Below are positions 43,739 through 55,803 of a stretch of DNA of 64,000 bases, piece after piece. Each line of letters starts with the position of its first letter. Positions within the stretch are counted from its first letter, which is position 1. The position numbers and the translations under genes are program-made. The DNA lies in NCBI GenBank assembly GCA_004352715.1, contig SCFE01000007.1:234237-298236 (forward strand), given 5' to 3'. The notes below the pieces were generated by a model that had not been told where the DNA came from, did no database searches, and saw only the letters and a list, made by a program, of their open reading frames with translations. Source of the stretch: Hofstenia miamia (Eukaryota > Xenacoelomorpha > Acoela).

Positions 43739-46024
43739 AAACACTTGTCAACAAAATAAAACGAAATAGGCTGAGTTTCTATATGTAGAAAATGTAAATA
43801 GCTAATAGGCAAGACAGCACACCGATTAACAAGATAGATTATTACCCTAGGTAACAAAGCATAGCAAATAGATTTTGTTGAATTTGGTTATTGAAGCTGT
43901 TGAATATTTTGTTGGAGTCTATTATGCTTGCTGTTTTCAGTTCAAGTGGAGCGCAACTGGATTCAAGACAGGTAACAGATTTTACTTCAAATGTGTCTGC
44001 TAATTCCGCAAAAACTGTCATTCGTGTTGCTATGCCTATGATTAACCAATCAACATGGAGTGTATTCAGTGAAATTCAGGCTGTGTTGAAATTAAAAAAA
44101 TAAGAGAGGTGTAGATCCAATATTATAAATTAGAGGAGAATGTAATGGGAGCATTCTGCATGATATGCAACATCGCCGAAGGAAGACTCCCACTACCAAC
44201 CCTTATGTAACTTCTCTGAGGGAATTGATAAATTGGTGAACATCAACTCATGAGCCTATCTTAACGTGTATGCTTACACCAATGGAATCAAAGAAGATCC
44301 AATGAAACTTCTTGAATGAAATTATTGTAATGGTGATGCTGTGGAAAGATGCGTAAAGTTGGAAACCGTAGGTGATTAATCGAGTTTACACATATGAGAA
44401 GAAAGATGGATTCACTAAAGCTCTACAAGCTTGACATTGGTAAAAATGCAATATTTTATAAAAATGTTGTAAATTTTTGCTTCAATATCAACTGCAGAAT
44501 TATGAACTACTTTCACATTTAACTTTGCAAATTATAAATTCTATAAATATTATTAAGCATTGCATTCATTTCTTAATTGGTGTATGTTTCTTGCATCGCA
44601 TCTGAATAAACTAATTACAGTTAGTTGAAGAATTTGCAATTTGCTGTTGTTTTGTAAGGAATTACTACTCTGCATATGCAAAATATCTGCCATTTAAGAT
44701 GACTTATCAAAATTATGTGAAAAAATTTTGCTGTGTGAGAAAATAAAAAAGTAGTTACCCCCATAATTTACATGCCCTAATTATTAATTTGTCAGAAAAC
44801 ATCAATGTTGAGTGAATTTTAAATTACATTGCTCAGTGCAAGGTAGTTGTAATAAAGTGATGTACATGTATAGGCATGAAAGAGAACAAAACTAAGATGA
44901 AAGAAAATCGTGATTAACGATATTTTTGGAACCAACTCTACCCAACCAACAAACACAAATTATAAACATGAACGTACCTAATACAATCCACCCCACCAAT
45001 ATCCTAAGTGATTGCGGCCCAACACAAAAGATCCATCTTGACCTCTGACATGAACACGAGAGCAATTTTATATATTTTCTTAGTCCTAAGCAATACTTGC
45101 ATATTGGTGTAAGGGGTGTTATCATTAAGCGATTTACAGTTGAGAGTATATAGAAAAGACAGCATTTTATGTTTTAAACTGTAAAGCATTTTCACAATCT
45201 CATTCCAGAAATATCCTAGAAATGCACACAAAACTTTTAAATAGTTTACTCACAACATAAATTGGTGTAATTTGTAGTTAATTTGAAATTTCGCTTTATC
45301 TTTAATTTTTTTGCTGCGCTAATAATGTTCTTCTAATCTACCAATATATGAATAATGTATATGTGTATTGTGCCACAGACGTAATTCCTTGAAGTGTTTG
45401 CAGTACATGTTTTTGGGATTTCTTAACAACTTTACAATTATGCTCCTTAGACAAACCTGTTATTAGTCATTTTCATTGTATTTTCTTATAATTCATTAAG
45501 TAATTACTTTTAAAATGTATTTATGTTACAACTGAAGCAGGATCTTCAGTGTGGACGTTTTTTAGTTTATACAGAGTGTATTAAGGATTTTTTTAATGGG
45601 GAGGCATTTCATGGCTCAAACTGCATTCAAATACGCGCCAAAGAAATGATTGTTAGTTTTTACTTAATCTGAAAATGATTCTAGATAATTTACAACACCT
45701 ACAAGATAATTTTGTTATCGGCAGTCACAAAAAATGTATCAAGACTTTGCACTGAGACGATATGCAATGTAATTTTATAAACCCGACAGAGTTGGAGTTA
45801 AATACTTGAGAAATACATTAATGTGTTATTCTTCTAATATTTTTTAAAAACATTGTTTTATCATATATATTTGCATTCGCAAGCACCCCGGCTTTAGTGC
45901 ATATTTTGAAAATTCAAATTATGATGAAATTACAAATAGTGCAGAATTTTATTTTTTAATTAGATTATAAATTTTCAAACATTTGTCTTAATAATATGTA
46001 TTAATTTTACATTTCTAAGTTTAG
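43739..46024. other. Stretch with an unrecognised open frame
   Basis: The open frame at 43891-44103 on the + strand contains SSGAQLDSRQVTDFTSNVSA and VAMPMINQSTWSVFSEIQ, with coding-like sequence in other frames to about 44250. It looks like a decayed protein or repeat copy, but I cannot name it. The - strand frames at 44892-45231 are short and uncertain. Confidence 0.35.
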
Positions 46025-46122
46025 ATTTTGAAGAATGTGATGCAAACAGTGAATTTTACAATGGTTGTTTTTCAGAAAATTTTGAAATATCTGTAATAAA
46101 AAAATTAAAGTATATATATTAA
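46025..46122 (+). CDS. Candidate last exon of the receptor
   Basis: An acceptor (TTCTAAGTTTAG) opens a frame that fits the phase-1 donor of tail exon 6. It reads DFEECDANSEFYNGCFSENF, then EISVIKKLKYIY and TAA at 46120-46122. It is acidic, carries another tyrosine and has no competing frame. An AATAAA signal lies downstream near 46389. The intron would be 7.2 kb. Supporting points are phase, composition and stop. Against it are the distance and the ease of finding short frames in AT-rich DNA. Confidence 0.4.
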
Positions 46123-49110
46123 GTAGAATTGATATTGTTTTTGTATATTTTATTTATTTCTAATTAAAATCATAGTCACAATTATAATTCTAAATTGCTG
46201 TTGGTGTTTGCTATCGCTAATAATTGTATAACAATTGTGTTTTTTTTTTATAAATTTATTTTTTTTATTCTTTCTCTTCGTTTTTGGGTCAACACCAACT
46301 TTATTGATTGATTTTAAAATTTGTGAAACTTACAAAAAATAGTTATTGATTGTACAAAGAATATATACATAGGATTCTCCTTTTTGTAATAAAGACAGTC
46401 AGTATATTTTTAGAAAGAAAGATTTGCATTGCTGAAACGATACATATAATTTTTTTTGAACATAATGCTGTTAGAGATTGTGACCAGTAATAGTTTTTTA
46501 TTTATATTCTCAGAATAAGCATTTTATATTGTCATGTTCTTTGATTAAACCGATCTACAAAATATAAAATGACTTCTGAGGCGTGAGTGAAAGATTGTGC
46601 TTTTGTGTAAATTTTATGTGCGCAAATCAAATATGCTATCGCATTTTTTAACATCAGGTCTACATTTTGGGATTTTTGATCAGTAACCAAACTCAAATTT
46701 AATAAATTGCTATTGCAAGTCTCTCGATGTACAGATCAACATTGCATTAAATCAACACAATCCACAACTATATTTTTAAAAAAAAATCTGAAAAAATCAT
46801 AAAAAAAATATCAACCTAAAAGTACAGTAATAACTATTAAGTGAAAATATCTTTAAAAATTTTTTCATAATGAACAAATATGAATACATATTTGCTTATC
46901 ATCTGACAGAAGCTTCCATCATCTTTGATTCAATTTGATTGTAGCTAAATGGTAACATCACAGATAAAGATAGAATAGAATGTAACATTTCAGATATACG
47001 AACTCCATCTTTACGTGAAACATGCAGTACTACTGATGGCAAGTTGCGACTTTCGACCTTTTTTTATTTTAGCGGTTATACCAAAAATGTTTGTCAGTCA
47101 AAAGCAACAGTTAATTTAATGATCGCTTGACTCACATTAAATCAATGGAATTCCAAAAATGTTTGATTTTCAGTTTTCTGAAAGATTGCTTCTGCTTGCC
47201 TTGCACAAAATATGTGGCTCCCAACATTTATTCTGACCCAAAATAAATCAGCAGAAATACTCATAATAATTAAGGTGCCCTATTTCTGTAAGTTTCTTCC
47301 ACATTGTTGCAGGACTAGAGGCCAGCCATGTATGTAAAATTGTCTATACCTACCTTACACACACACAAGAAGGCATCATAGATATACTTGGTAGTAAACC
47401 AATGCAATTAGTCTTTTTGCATCAAAGGGATAATCTTGTAATACAATAGCAATAAAATGGAGTTCTTGTGAATCAGCATTTCACTTTGCAAAACGACGTC
47501 ACAGTAGGAAGAAATTTCCACACTAGTATGTCTATCATTATTAAAGAGTGTAGATATGCACTTGCATATTAATTTTTGAAAAATATTCATCTCATGTAAA
47601 AAATTTCATATGAAATTTGCCATAAGTGATATCTCAAATGAGTCTTCAAAATTGTTTTTGGATATCATCTCAACAAAAATAATATTTAACTAAAGCATTA
47701 TTGATAGATAAAAACTTAGGAACACTTTAGTGTTCGCCTCTACGATATTTGGAGGGAATCATTCTTAGAATGTTAAAATATTTTATATATATATATATAT
47801 AATGTGTGTTTAAAAGCAAAGAATTGATAATATTTAAATAAACTATGTAAATCTAAATACATTCAAATTATGCAAAGTATCTACACTTCATACAAAGTCT
47901 CAGAAATCAACTCAACCAAATTTTTATAATTTTTCATAAACATCAAGAGTGATCTTCAAAACTGCAATGAAGAAAACAAAGCTGTTTAGGTTGGCTTTTG
48001 TTGAATCTAAGAAGATATTACATTATCATAACATGTTAAGCTATACAGATATACCCACACGTAGTATATGTCAAATCAAATAGATTGCACTATATCAAAA
48101 CACTACAGACATTAAAATTGCAAAAAACTTCCATTAAGATGATTTGGAGAATTGAAGTATAGAAATATTCTTTGGTGGCAAGTCAGATTCACAGCTTTAT
48201 ATAAAAAAATTTCAGGGCTAAGTTAATAACTTAAAAGCATCAATTGCTATTATTTATGTATTGAAAGTTTATAGATTGCCAACATTTATTGGAAGAAAAA
48301 TGTATTCATTAAATAAAATTATAATTCAATTTTTAAAGTTACTTTATAAAAAATTATTAGTAAAAGACTTATTTTTTGAAAAACGTCAAAATTATAATCT
48401 AATTTGATGTATAACCTTAAATACCAGTTAGGTCACCCTGCTCTACTGTGCGAATTTTTACCATAACGCTAATAAGATAAGTTGCTAATTCCTAGGTCAA
48501 CAAATTGCAAGGATGAATGATTTCGCGTATTAACACTAGCTACTCTCGCTTTGCATGTGGTTGTGAAATGGCAAAAATTATATTTATAGTTCATATTTGC
48601 AATATATAATATTTTCATTCATAATTAAGTTAAATGCATTTTAGCAATGCTGGAAATAAATCAAGGGACGTCCAAATATATATTTTTTCGAAATAATGCA
48701 ATAGAGAGTGCACATAAAACAAACATTTTGAAATAAAATTTCCACTCGCATATTTTTCATTATTTAGTTCATGTTTAGGAACCTAGAAAACTAAAAAAAT
48801 TTTGCTAATATTATTACTAATTAGAACATCTGCATCAAATAATTTTATATGTATTAGGATTAACGTTATAAATGACTTCAGGAACATGGAATGTCCTTTT
48901 CTAAATATGTTCATAGTGAATATTGACAAAGAACTGTAAATATAGAAGCATAATTTATCATAGACTTATAAAATATTTTCATGTTTGTCCGTTGATCACA
49001 AGGGTATTCTGTTTTAGTAAAAAGAGATTTATGTTTTGTAAATAATCAATAAATTTTTGGGGTTCATTTCTAAAATATCTGAAAATTTTCGAAAAAGTAA
49101 AAATCACCAA
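46123..49110. other. Non-coding stretch
   Basis: AT-rich, with a microsatellite near 47782-47800. I saw no gene or repeat ends. Confidence 0.45.
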
Positions 49111-49790
49111 TAAATTGTGAAAACAAGCAATATATATATATATTTAAATAGTGCAGAAGATAATTTTAACACCTATCAAGGAGCTATAGATAAATTGGTA
49201 TCTGAATCTGTATCCCGTAATTTACAAATATATAATAATAAAACTTGCGAAATGGTAATAAAACATCCGAATATCACAGACAACTCTTTGAACAAATTTA
49301 CGGAAGTTGATGCGTTGCTAAATTTAGAAGAAAGAATAAAAAAGTTAAGACTTTTAAATATTTAGGACTACACAAAAAGAAAATTTGAGTTGGAAGGATC
49401 ACGTCAATTACATTTCAAAAGTAACATACTATAGAATACGTTGTTTGAGCACTCTAATTTCAAATGTTAATATCGAAAAGCAAATATACATATCTAAAAC
49501 GTAAATATGTCCAACCTATACATCGGAGGTTTGGGTTTCATCAATTACAAGTGGACAACGTGAAACTCTAATTAAACCAATAAGGCTGTACAGTAAGATC
49601 ACAAAAATCAATAAAACTCTCCTTGTAGAAATTATTAACTCAAAGTTTGAAAAGCAATTCAAGTCTACGACAGAAAAGATAATCCAAGATAAAGAACATC
49701 CACTTCATGATGAATTCAACTGGGCTTTTAAGAATACACGGAACATTGTTAAACTCCCAAAGCAAAATATCACTTACTTCAAAAAGCATA
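49111..49790 (+). mobile_element. LINE 3' part: reverse-transcriptase C-terminal remnant
   Basis: The + strand reads GAIDKLVSESVSRNLQIYNN followed by TCEMVIKHPN and LLNLEERIK, the segment after the catalytic YADD motif of CR1/RTE-like reverse transcriptases. After a frame change at about 49353 it continues as FKYLGLH, NLSWKDHVNYISKVTYYRIR and later GQRETLIKPIRLYSKITK and HPLHDEFNWAF. These match the thumb and C-terminal region, including the HPL motif near the end of the ORF. The catalytic core is missing, so it is 5'-truncated as LINE copies usually are. It ends at an AT microsatellite and a gap. Confidence 0.65.
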
Positions 49791-49808
49791 ATATATATAT
49801 ATATATAT

Positions 49809-49974
49809 NNNNNNNNNNNNNNNNNNNNNNNNNNNNNNNNNNNNNNNNNNNNNNNNNNNNNNNNNNNNNNNNNNNNNNNNNNNNNNNNNNNNNNNNNNNN
49901 NNNNNNNNNNNNNNNNNNNNNNNNNNNNNNNNNNNNNNNNNNNNNNNNNNNNNNNNNNNNNNNNNNNNNNNNNN
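49809..49974. other. Assembly gap (166 N) in an AT microsatellite
   Basis: AT repeats lie on both sides (49789-49808 and 49975-50056). The Tyr-Ile open frames here are microsatellite translations. Confidence 0.99.
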
Positions 49975-50006
49975 ATATATATATATATATATAAATATAT
50001 ATATAC

Positions 50007-50056
<50 letters not shown>

Positions 50057-50060
<4 letters not shown>

Positions 50061-52202
50061 TACATCTATACTATCCCAATATGATAATGGCAGTAATAGT
50101 AGTAGAAAAGTTTGTTTAAAATAGATCAGTACAAATTTTTGACGGAGCATAAAATGTTCGCTTATAATATAAGATGAAGAAAATGAGCTGCATTGGAGAT
50201 TTATTGAAAGGATTCATCGAAAAATGAATTGTTGTGACACATGATCACTGATGTTGTCAGGAGGTAAAGTAAATACGGTAAATAATATCTAAAAACGAAA
50301 CGAAGCAATCAGAGATCAGTAATCAATGAATATATAATTCTCTTTTTGAAGAGGTGTTCTGAACTATGCAGAGAATTGTACGTCGCTTTCTGGATGAAGA
50401 CACAGTAATGTCTTATGTGGAATTTCCATTTTCAATCCCTACAGATTGTAAGTCCTAATAGTTTGGTATATTCAACAGTTTCCAGTCCACTGTCTGTCCG
50501 TGAACTGTATATATCAGGTTTATTATTTGTGAATATATAGCTAGGTTCAAGAAGTAACCATTTCGTAGACTCCATTCGCTCATAATTTTAGCAAAAGAAG
50601 TAGAATCATTCCAAGATTTGCACGTACAATGTCAGTAATGTCAACTGGTTATGATTGTTACATTATAGCTATCACACCCATCATTTTCAAAAAATTTGAA
50701 GACTGCATGTAGCGTAAAAGTGGTTTAAACAAAACATTGCTAGCTAGTTTATACAGTTTGCTAGGAATACAATCGATTTTGAGGCATTGAGACATTTGAG
50801 TTTTGAGACATTTCACCTGGATTGATGGACCATGAGTGGAGTAAAATGTCAGGAATTTTCTCAAAATCATTAAGTGTGTAGTTTTGAAAGAGTTTCTAGC
50901 AGTTTGCTATACCATTAAGTCTCTCTTCTATGTTTTTAGTATAAAGAGTGAAAAATTGCCTTTCCTAGAGCCTTTTACACCAATTTTCTAAATAGCATTC
51001 AGAATTTACTAAAACCAATTATCAGATTCGAGCATTGAAAATTTGTAAGTTGAGAGTAATTTACTAATGAGGTTTGCGTTGAAACTTAAAATTTTATGCG
51101 TTAAGTAATAATGTAATATAGCTTCTCATCTGTTATTGATATTCTTGTCAACTAAATTAAATTTGATCTGAATTTTGTTAGAACAAATTTACAACTTACT
51201 GGGTTAATTAAAGTAATTGAATGTAACTCAAAACTTCTAATGTATTTGCCATTCGGCAATTCATTTGCATGGGGTGGCGGATTCTGGACTATTTTTTTAA
51301 TTTAGACCTTTCAACAATCCCTGAATCTTCCACTGTTTGTATGAAATGCATATTCACATTGAATAGCATTGTTTTAAAAAATATATTATAAAATAATGTA
51401 GTTTTATGCAATTATATTCTTTTTATGAATTTGATTTCAAGCATGTCAATAACATTATGCTGTAATAGAACTGGGTAAATTACCCTGGCCTCTTAAGGAA
51501 AAATAAGTTGGAATTCACACAGTTTAGAATTCTTATCTACCATTAACAATTGGTATAATGCACGTTATTTTTGACAATTTAAGCTCATTTCATTTGGAGT
51601 ATTTTTTTCGCAATCAATCAATCAATATCGTTTTGAAGAAAAATCAGGCATGTTTTTTTTTATATACTGTTGTTTCAATGTTAAATTAATATTTTCTTCC
51701 TATGTGAATTGAAATGTTTGAAAACTACTGAAGACTTAAATTCTCTTAAATTTGAAAACATTATCTTTTACATTAGATATATGTTTTATCTATTTACGCC
51801 ATTTGGATTTTAACAAGTTTCACAGTGAAAACAGAAATGGTATCCTTAGGCAAAACTTAATATACTTTCATGCCACAGAATGTAAATTAAGTTATAAATA
51901 TATTTAAATGCCATATGCAGCATAACTTTTAGTAAATGAATGCATATGGTGGTGATTGACATTGATTTTAATAATTAGTAATTTGCATATAGAATCTTTA
52001 ATGAAATGCAGTGATGCATAAGTTTGTGTTGAATATCAGTTTGCACAAATATAAGACAAAATTGCATTTATGCCAAACTTTTAAATACTTATTAATACTT
52101 TGGCTTTAGCATATGAAATGTTAGAACATTTATTACTCTATGCTATTTTTTGCAAAAATGTAACTTTATATAATCTGTTCAAATAATTCAGAGAAAAATT
52201 AC
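50057..52202. other. Stretch without a supported gene
   Basis: A - strand frame at 50658-50870 could be another LINE scrap, but its motifs are too weak to call. Downstream exons of the SEA-like gene on the - strand are expected here or further left. I could not identify them. Confidence 0.4.
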
Positions 52203-52609
52203 CGGTTGTTTTGCTGGAACATTCAAATGTATTGAGAGTTTGCTTATTCACCACAACTTTTTTAATTTCATCTAGACTCATGAGATACTGTGCAATAGCA
52301 GAAGTATTAATGGATCCATTTCTTGAAGAGTATTTTTGATAAATTAAGCTAATGTTGAATCCAAACTTATTGTTGGTACCCTCAAATATTGAATCAATCT
52401 TACAATCACTTATCTCATGAGAAATTTCTGAAAAAGCATACTTCATTTTTTCACACTAAATATGTATTCGAATTTTATCAAAAAGACTCAACTTACTGTA
52501 TCACTAACTAGAGTTTCAAATGAGAGGCGATGAATAGAAATAAGTGACTCATTGTAATGTTCCTTTGTTTCCTGAACATTCACATGTACATTGGTAAAAC
52601 CACAAATGA
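52203..52609 (-). CDS. SEA-like extracellular module, copy 1 (two exons)
   Basis: Exon a (52609 to 52497, 113 nt) starts after TGTTTAG in phase 1 and reads ICGFTNVHVNVQETKEHY to LVSDT. A 41-nt GTAAGT...TTTAG intron follows. Exon b (52455 to 52203, 253 nt) reads CEKMKYAFSEISHE, IDSIFEGTNNKFGFNISLIY and GSINTSAIAQYLMSLDEI, and ends in phase 1 at GGTAATTT. The alternation of strands and the helix ending in AQYLMS fit the SEA fold found in mucins and adhesion receptors. The G-S-x-x-x autoproteolysis motif is replaced by EGTNNK, so self-cleavage is unlikely. The module enters and leaves in phase 1, so it can be duplicated or skipped freely. It is part of a larger surface or secreted protein whose other exons I did not find. 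Confidence 0.65.
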
Positions 52610-53199
52610 CTAAACACATTGGGGCAATGAAAGTATCTAGAGTAAAGCACAGAAAAATGACAACAAATAATTGATATAAAAGTATCAGTACTTAGATGAA
52701 GTTGCCCTGCAGTACTTAGCTGATTGATAAATATTGTACATTGGAGCATATTTTATCAAAATTTAACATAAAAATGCAATACTTACAGGATGGCCAAAAA
52801 TTTGCTGGATTAGTAAGAATTATATGCATATTTTGCCACATACATATACATTGGATAATATATGGATAAAAGTTATATTTTGGGACTAATAATTTATAAT
52901 TTCTTGCAAACTTTTGGCCTCCACTATTTGTATTAAATCTAAAAACTCTAAAATTAGTAAAATAATACGTTAAAAGAATAAATTTAAGTATTATAGTTGT
53001 ATATTAATTTTCTTCAAATCTCTTAAATTTACTTAAAAACATTTTATTGAAATAAAATATGAAAATACTGTTTATCTTTGGTTTAAGGCAGAGGGCCACA
53101 TTACTCCTTGTAAGTGTGCATGCTCCTTTAAGACATCTACAAGTATTTGAAAACTTTTGATGAAGAGGCAAATATGAATTTAATAATAATAATAATAAT

Positions 53200-53640
53200 A
53201 ATAATATTCAAAAGCAATTTATTGCTACAAGAAAAAGGTACAAAAACTATAAACTACAAAATAACAAAAAGCTATTTACAAATATAATATATATATATAT
53301 ATAATATTAAAATGTGTGTGTGTGTGTGTGTGTGTGCATTTTATACAAAATTTTCAAATGAATGTAGTGTATTATTGTCATTAAGTAGGCATTGTCTATT
53401 AAAGAGGAATGTTCGCAATTTCTTTCTGAATTTCTTGCAATTTTTTTCAAATTTAATTTCTCTATTTAAGTTATTCCATAATTTAATTACTGTGTGGTGA
53501 AAACTATTAAAATATTTATCCACGCATAAAAATGTTTGAGACCGTTCATTTAATTTAATATACCCCTGTTTTAAAAACGAAATTGCGGCTGGACCAAATT
53601 TGAATTTAAATAATATTGATAACATATGCACTTGAATTTG
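53200..53640 (-). mobile_element. LINE 3' end with microsatellite tail
   Basis: The - strand frame (53631 to 53341) reads FKFKFGPAAISFLKQGYIKL, then FHHTVIKLWNNLNREIKFE and KKFRKKLRTFLFNR. The IKLWN-L motif followed by a Lys/Arg-rich FKK-LR-FL end is typical of the last residues of non-LTR reverse-transcriptase ORFs. About 110 nt further on the - strand there is an AATAAA and an (ATT)n tail (53185-53207 on the + strand). It lies between the two SEA-like modules. Confidence 0.55.
53283..53337. repeat. Compound AT/TG microsatellite
   Basis: Alternating AT (53286-53302) is followed by a TG tract (53313-53336). The Cys-Val open frame here is a translation of the repeat. Confidence 0.95.
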
Positions 53641-53941
53641 ATAATAAGGAGATAGTATTTTGTATTTTAATCGGTAATCGGATGCATTGTCATGTTTTTG
53701 TGCAAAATTGAGTATTTTAAGGGACCAATTTAATTCCTGATAATTTATTTAGATTTGATTGAATATTTTCACATTTGCACACGCGCCAGATTTTAAAATA
53801 CAAAAAAGTAATTATTGTGGATTCAACGTGGGTGTGCTAAAATATTATTCCAATATCAGTAATTTTTGCCAACAAGTAGAAATTGAACGGTCTCTATTAA
53901 GTTCAAATGTGTTAAATTAAGTGTAATCATATCAAACTTAC

Positions 53942-54348
53942 ATGTTGCTACACTGGGACATTCAATACGCTTAAGAGCTTTCTTACTCACTACAACTTTT
54001 TGAATTTCATCTAGACTCATGAGATACTGTGCAATAGCAGAAGTATCAATGGATCCACTTCTTGATGAATATTTTTGATAAATTAAGCTAATGTTAAATC
54101 CAAATTTATTGTTTGTACCCTCGAATATCGAATCAATGTCACAGGTAATCATTTCATGCGAATTTTCAGTAAAATCCAACTTCATTTTTTCACACTAAAC
54201 ATATTATTTAATATTGTAAAGAGCACAAAACCTACAGTATCAGTTACAGTGGTTTCCAAATAAGGACGGAAAGCGTAAATAAGAAATTCTATGTAATCTT
54301 TATTTGTTTCCTTAACATTCAAGAGTACCTTGGTAAACCCGCAAATAT
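53942..54348 (-). CDS. SEA-like extracellular module, copy 2 (two exons)
   Basis: Exon a (54348 to 54236, 113 nt) reads ICGFTKVLLNVKETNKDYI and then FLIYAFRPYLETTVTDT. A 41-nt intron follows. Exon b (54194 to 53942, 253 nt) reads CEKMKLDFTENSHEM and shares FEGTNNKFGFNISLIYQKYS and TSAIAQYLMSLDEI with copy 1. Exon lengths, intron length and phases match copy 1 exactly. On the - strand this copy is upstream of copy 1, so both can belong to one transcript. The region between them has been widened by the LINE insertion at 53.2-53.6 kb. Confidence 0.65.
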
Positions 54349-54545
54349 CTAAACACATATAGAAGTAGGTCAATTATTAATGGATATATAGTAAAGCGTG
54401 AATAATTGAGAAGTGTTTAATGATATGAAAATATCCAAACTTAGAAAATTCTAGGAAATCTATGAATAAAATATTAATGCATAAGCATGTAAAAATGAAT
54501 GGTTAGGGAACAACAATGAAAAATCAATTTTCCTAATTAATTCTG

Positions 54546-55803
54546 TAGTTTGCACAACGCGGGGTAACTTGTCTCGATAGCTTGAGACAGAGAGCTGCAT
54601 CACAATGCGAATATCTTACGTTTGAAATTAATTATCGATCGATGCAACGTGCGGAGATGTTGAGCCACGACGCTAGCATATACTCTCTCTCTCTCTCTCT
54701 CTCGTGAGTGACGCTCAACCGCGCAATTTTATTTATCATGCCTCGTGAATACATGAAAGGCAACAACAAGAGATCCTACCAAACGTACGAAGCGAATGAT
54801 TTAGAGGCTGCTTTGAAAGAAGTAGGTGAAGGTACATCTCTCAGAAAAGCAAGTGCAAAATATGGCATCAGTCTAGCGACACTGAGTCGCAAATCACGTG
54901 GTTTGCATGACAAGAAACCTGGTGCTCCTCCTGCTCTCACCGATGCCGAGGAAGAAACCATAGCGAGTACAGTGCAGCAGGTGACCGCATGGGGTTATGG
55001 GTTTTCCAAGAATGACTTTCGCCTTCTCATTAAGTCTTACTTGGATGCAAATCATCGCATTGTCTCCCGTTTCAACAACAACTTACCTGGAATCGACTTT
55101 GTTAACAGTTTCTGTCGAAGGAGAAACTTTACAATGAGAAGACCAGGTAACATCAAAGTTGCAAGAGCTTCAATTTCATCAGATGATATCACAGGATTCT
55201 TTGACAACCTTGCAACGGCTGGTGACATCGCCCCAGAAAACATGTTCAACTTCGACGAGACCTGTGTTGCAGACGATCCTGGTGCGGCAAAGGTGCTTGT
55301 ACAAAGAGGAACACGTAGAGTGGAGTTGGTCAAGGNCAATGAATCTGACAAGGACAATGACGAAGAGAATTTCTGCTTCTCCTGCCAGTGTGCTTATGAG
55401 ACCTATACCGGACCTGATTGGCTGCAGTGTACTCGGTGCCATCATTGGATATGTGGCAAGTGTAACAAGAGGTCAAAAGATATTCATTTTCAATGTGAAG
55501 AGTGCCGCAAGTGATTTTTTCAAGTTAACCTTACTCTTTAAAGATGTTTTCCTCCCATAATCAGTTTTATTTTATTGAAGAATAGAGGTGTTTCAAGTTA
55601 CCCCGTTTTACCAAAAAATATATCCTTTGTTTGAACACAGCCTACGTCTTCATTTGTAAATGTTTTTAATTGGTGAATAGTCTATTTTGTTGATATTACA
55701 TAGCATGCGGTTCATGAGTAGTCTCTTGATTCTGGGTGAATAACTTCTAATATTTTTTTAAACAAATATTAAAAAAACCGTTTCAAGTTACCCCGTTTTA
55801 CGG
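54546..55803 (+). mobile_element. Pogo-like DNA transposon with internal deletion
   Basis: The left end holds ACGCGGGGTAACTTG and the right end CAAGTTACCCCGTTTTACGG, inverted and next to TA on both sides. A second CAAGTTACCCCGTTTTAC lies internally at about 55593, so the right end is duplicated. A TC microsatellite (54682-54702) is in the 5' leader. One gene is inside (54738-55514). Its GC content and codon use stand out from the surrounding AT-rich DNA, which suggests a young insertion. Confidence 0.75.
54738..55514 (+). CDS. Pogo-like transposase, DDE domain mostly deleted, C-terminal zinc finger kept
   Basis: 258 residues plus stop, starting at MPREYMKGNNKRSY. Residues about 15-60 form a psq-type HTH (LRKASAKYGISLATLSRKS). 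Residues about 75-150 form the CENP-B-type DNA-binding domain (WGYGFSKNDFRLLIKSYL, GIDFVNSFCRRRN). The DDE domain starts with NMFNFDETCVADDPGAAKVL, including the first catalytic Asp. It stops at about residue 199 and joins a Cys/His-rich end at one ambiguous base (55336): CFSC, DWLQCTRCHHWICGKC and QCEEC, a PHD-like zinc-binding module. Pogo transposases usually carry about 200 further residues with the other catalytic residues. The protein should bind DNA and perhaps partners but cannot cut or join. The deletion keeps the frame. Confidence 0.8.
   Translation: MPREYMKGNNKRSYQTYEANDLEAALKEVGEGTSLRKASAKYGISLATLSRKSRGLHDKKPGAPPALTDAEEETIASTVQQVTAWGYGFSKNDFRLLIKSYLDANHRIVSRFNNNLPGIDFVNSFCRRRNFTMRRPGNIKVARASISSDDITGFFDNLATAGDIAPENMFNFDETCVADDPGAAKVLVQRGTRRVELVKXNESDKDNDEENFCFSCQCAYETYTGPDWLQCTRCHHWICGKCNKRSKDIHFQCEECRK

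Noticed and set aside
43938-43970. Another receptor tail exon after GTTTTCAG at 43940
   Set aside because: The nearest donor leaves it in the wrong phase, and the stretch belongs to a longer unrelated open frame.
52787-52804. An 18-nt microexon (NFWPS) upstream of SEA copy 1 on the - strand
   Set aside because: It has an AG and a GTAAGT and keeps the phase, but so short a match can be chance and no equivalent precedes copy 2.
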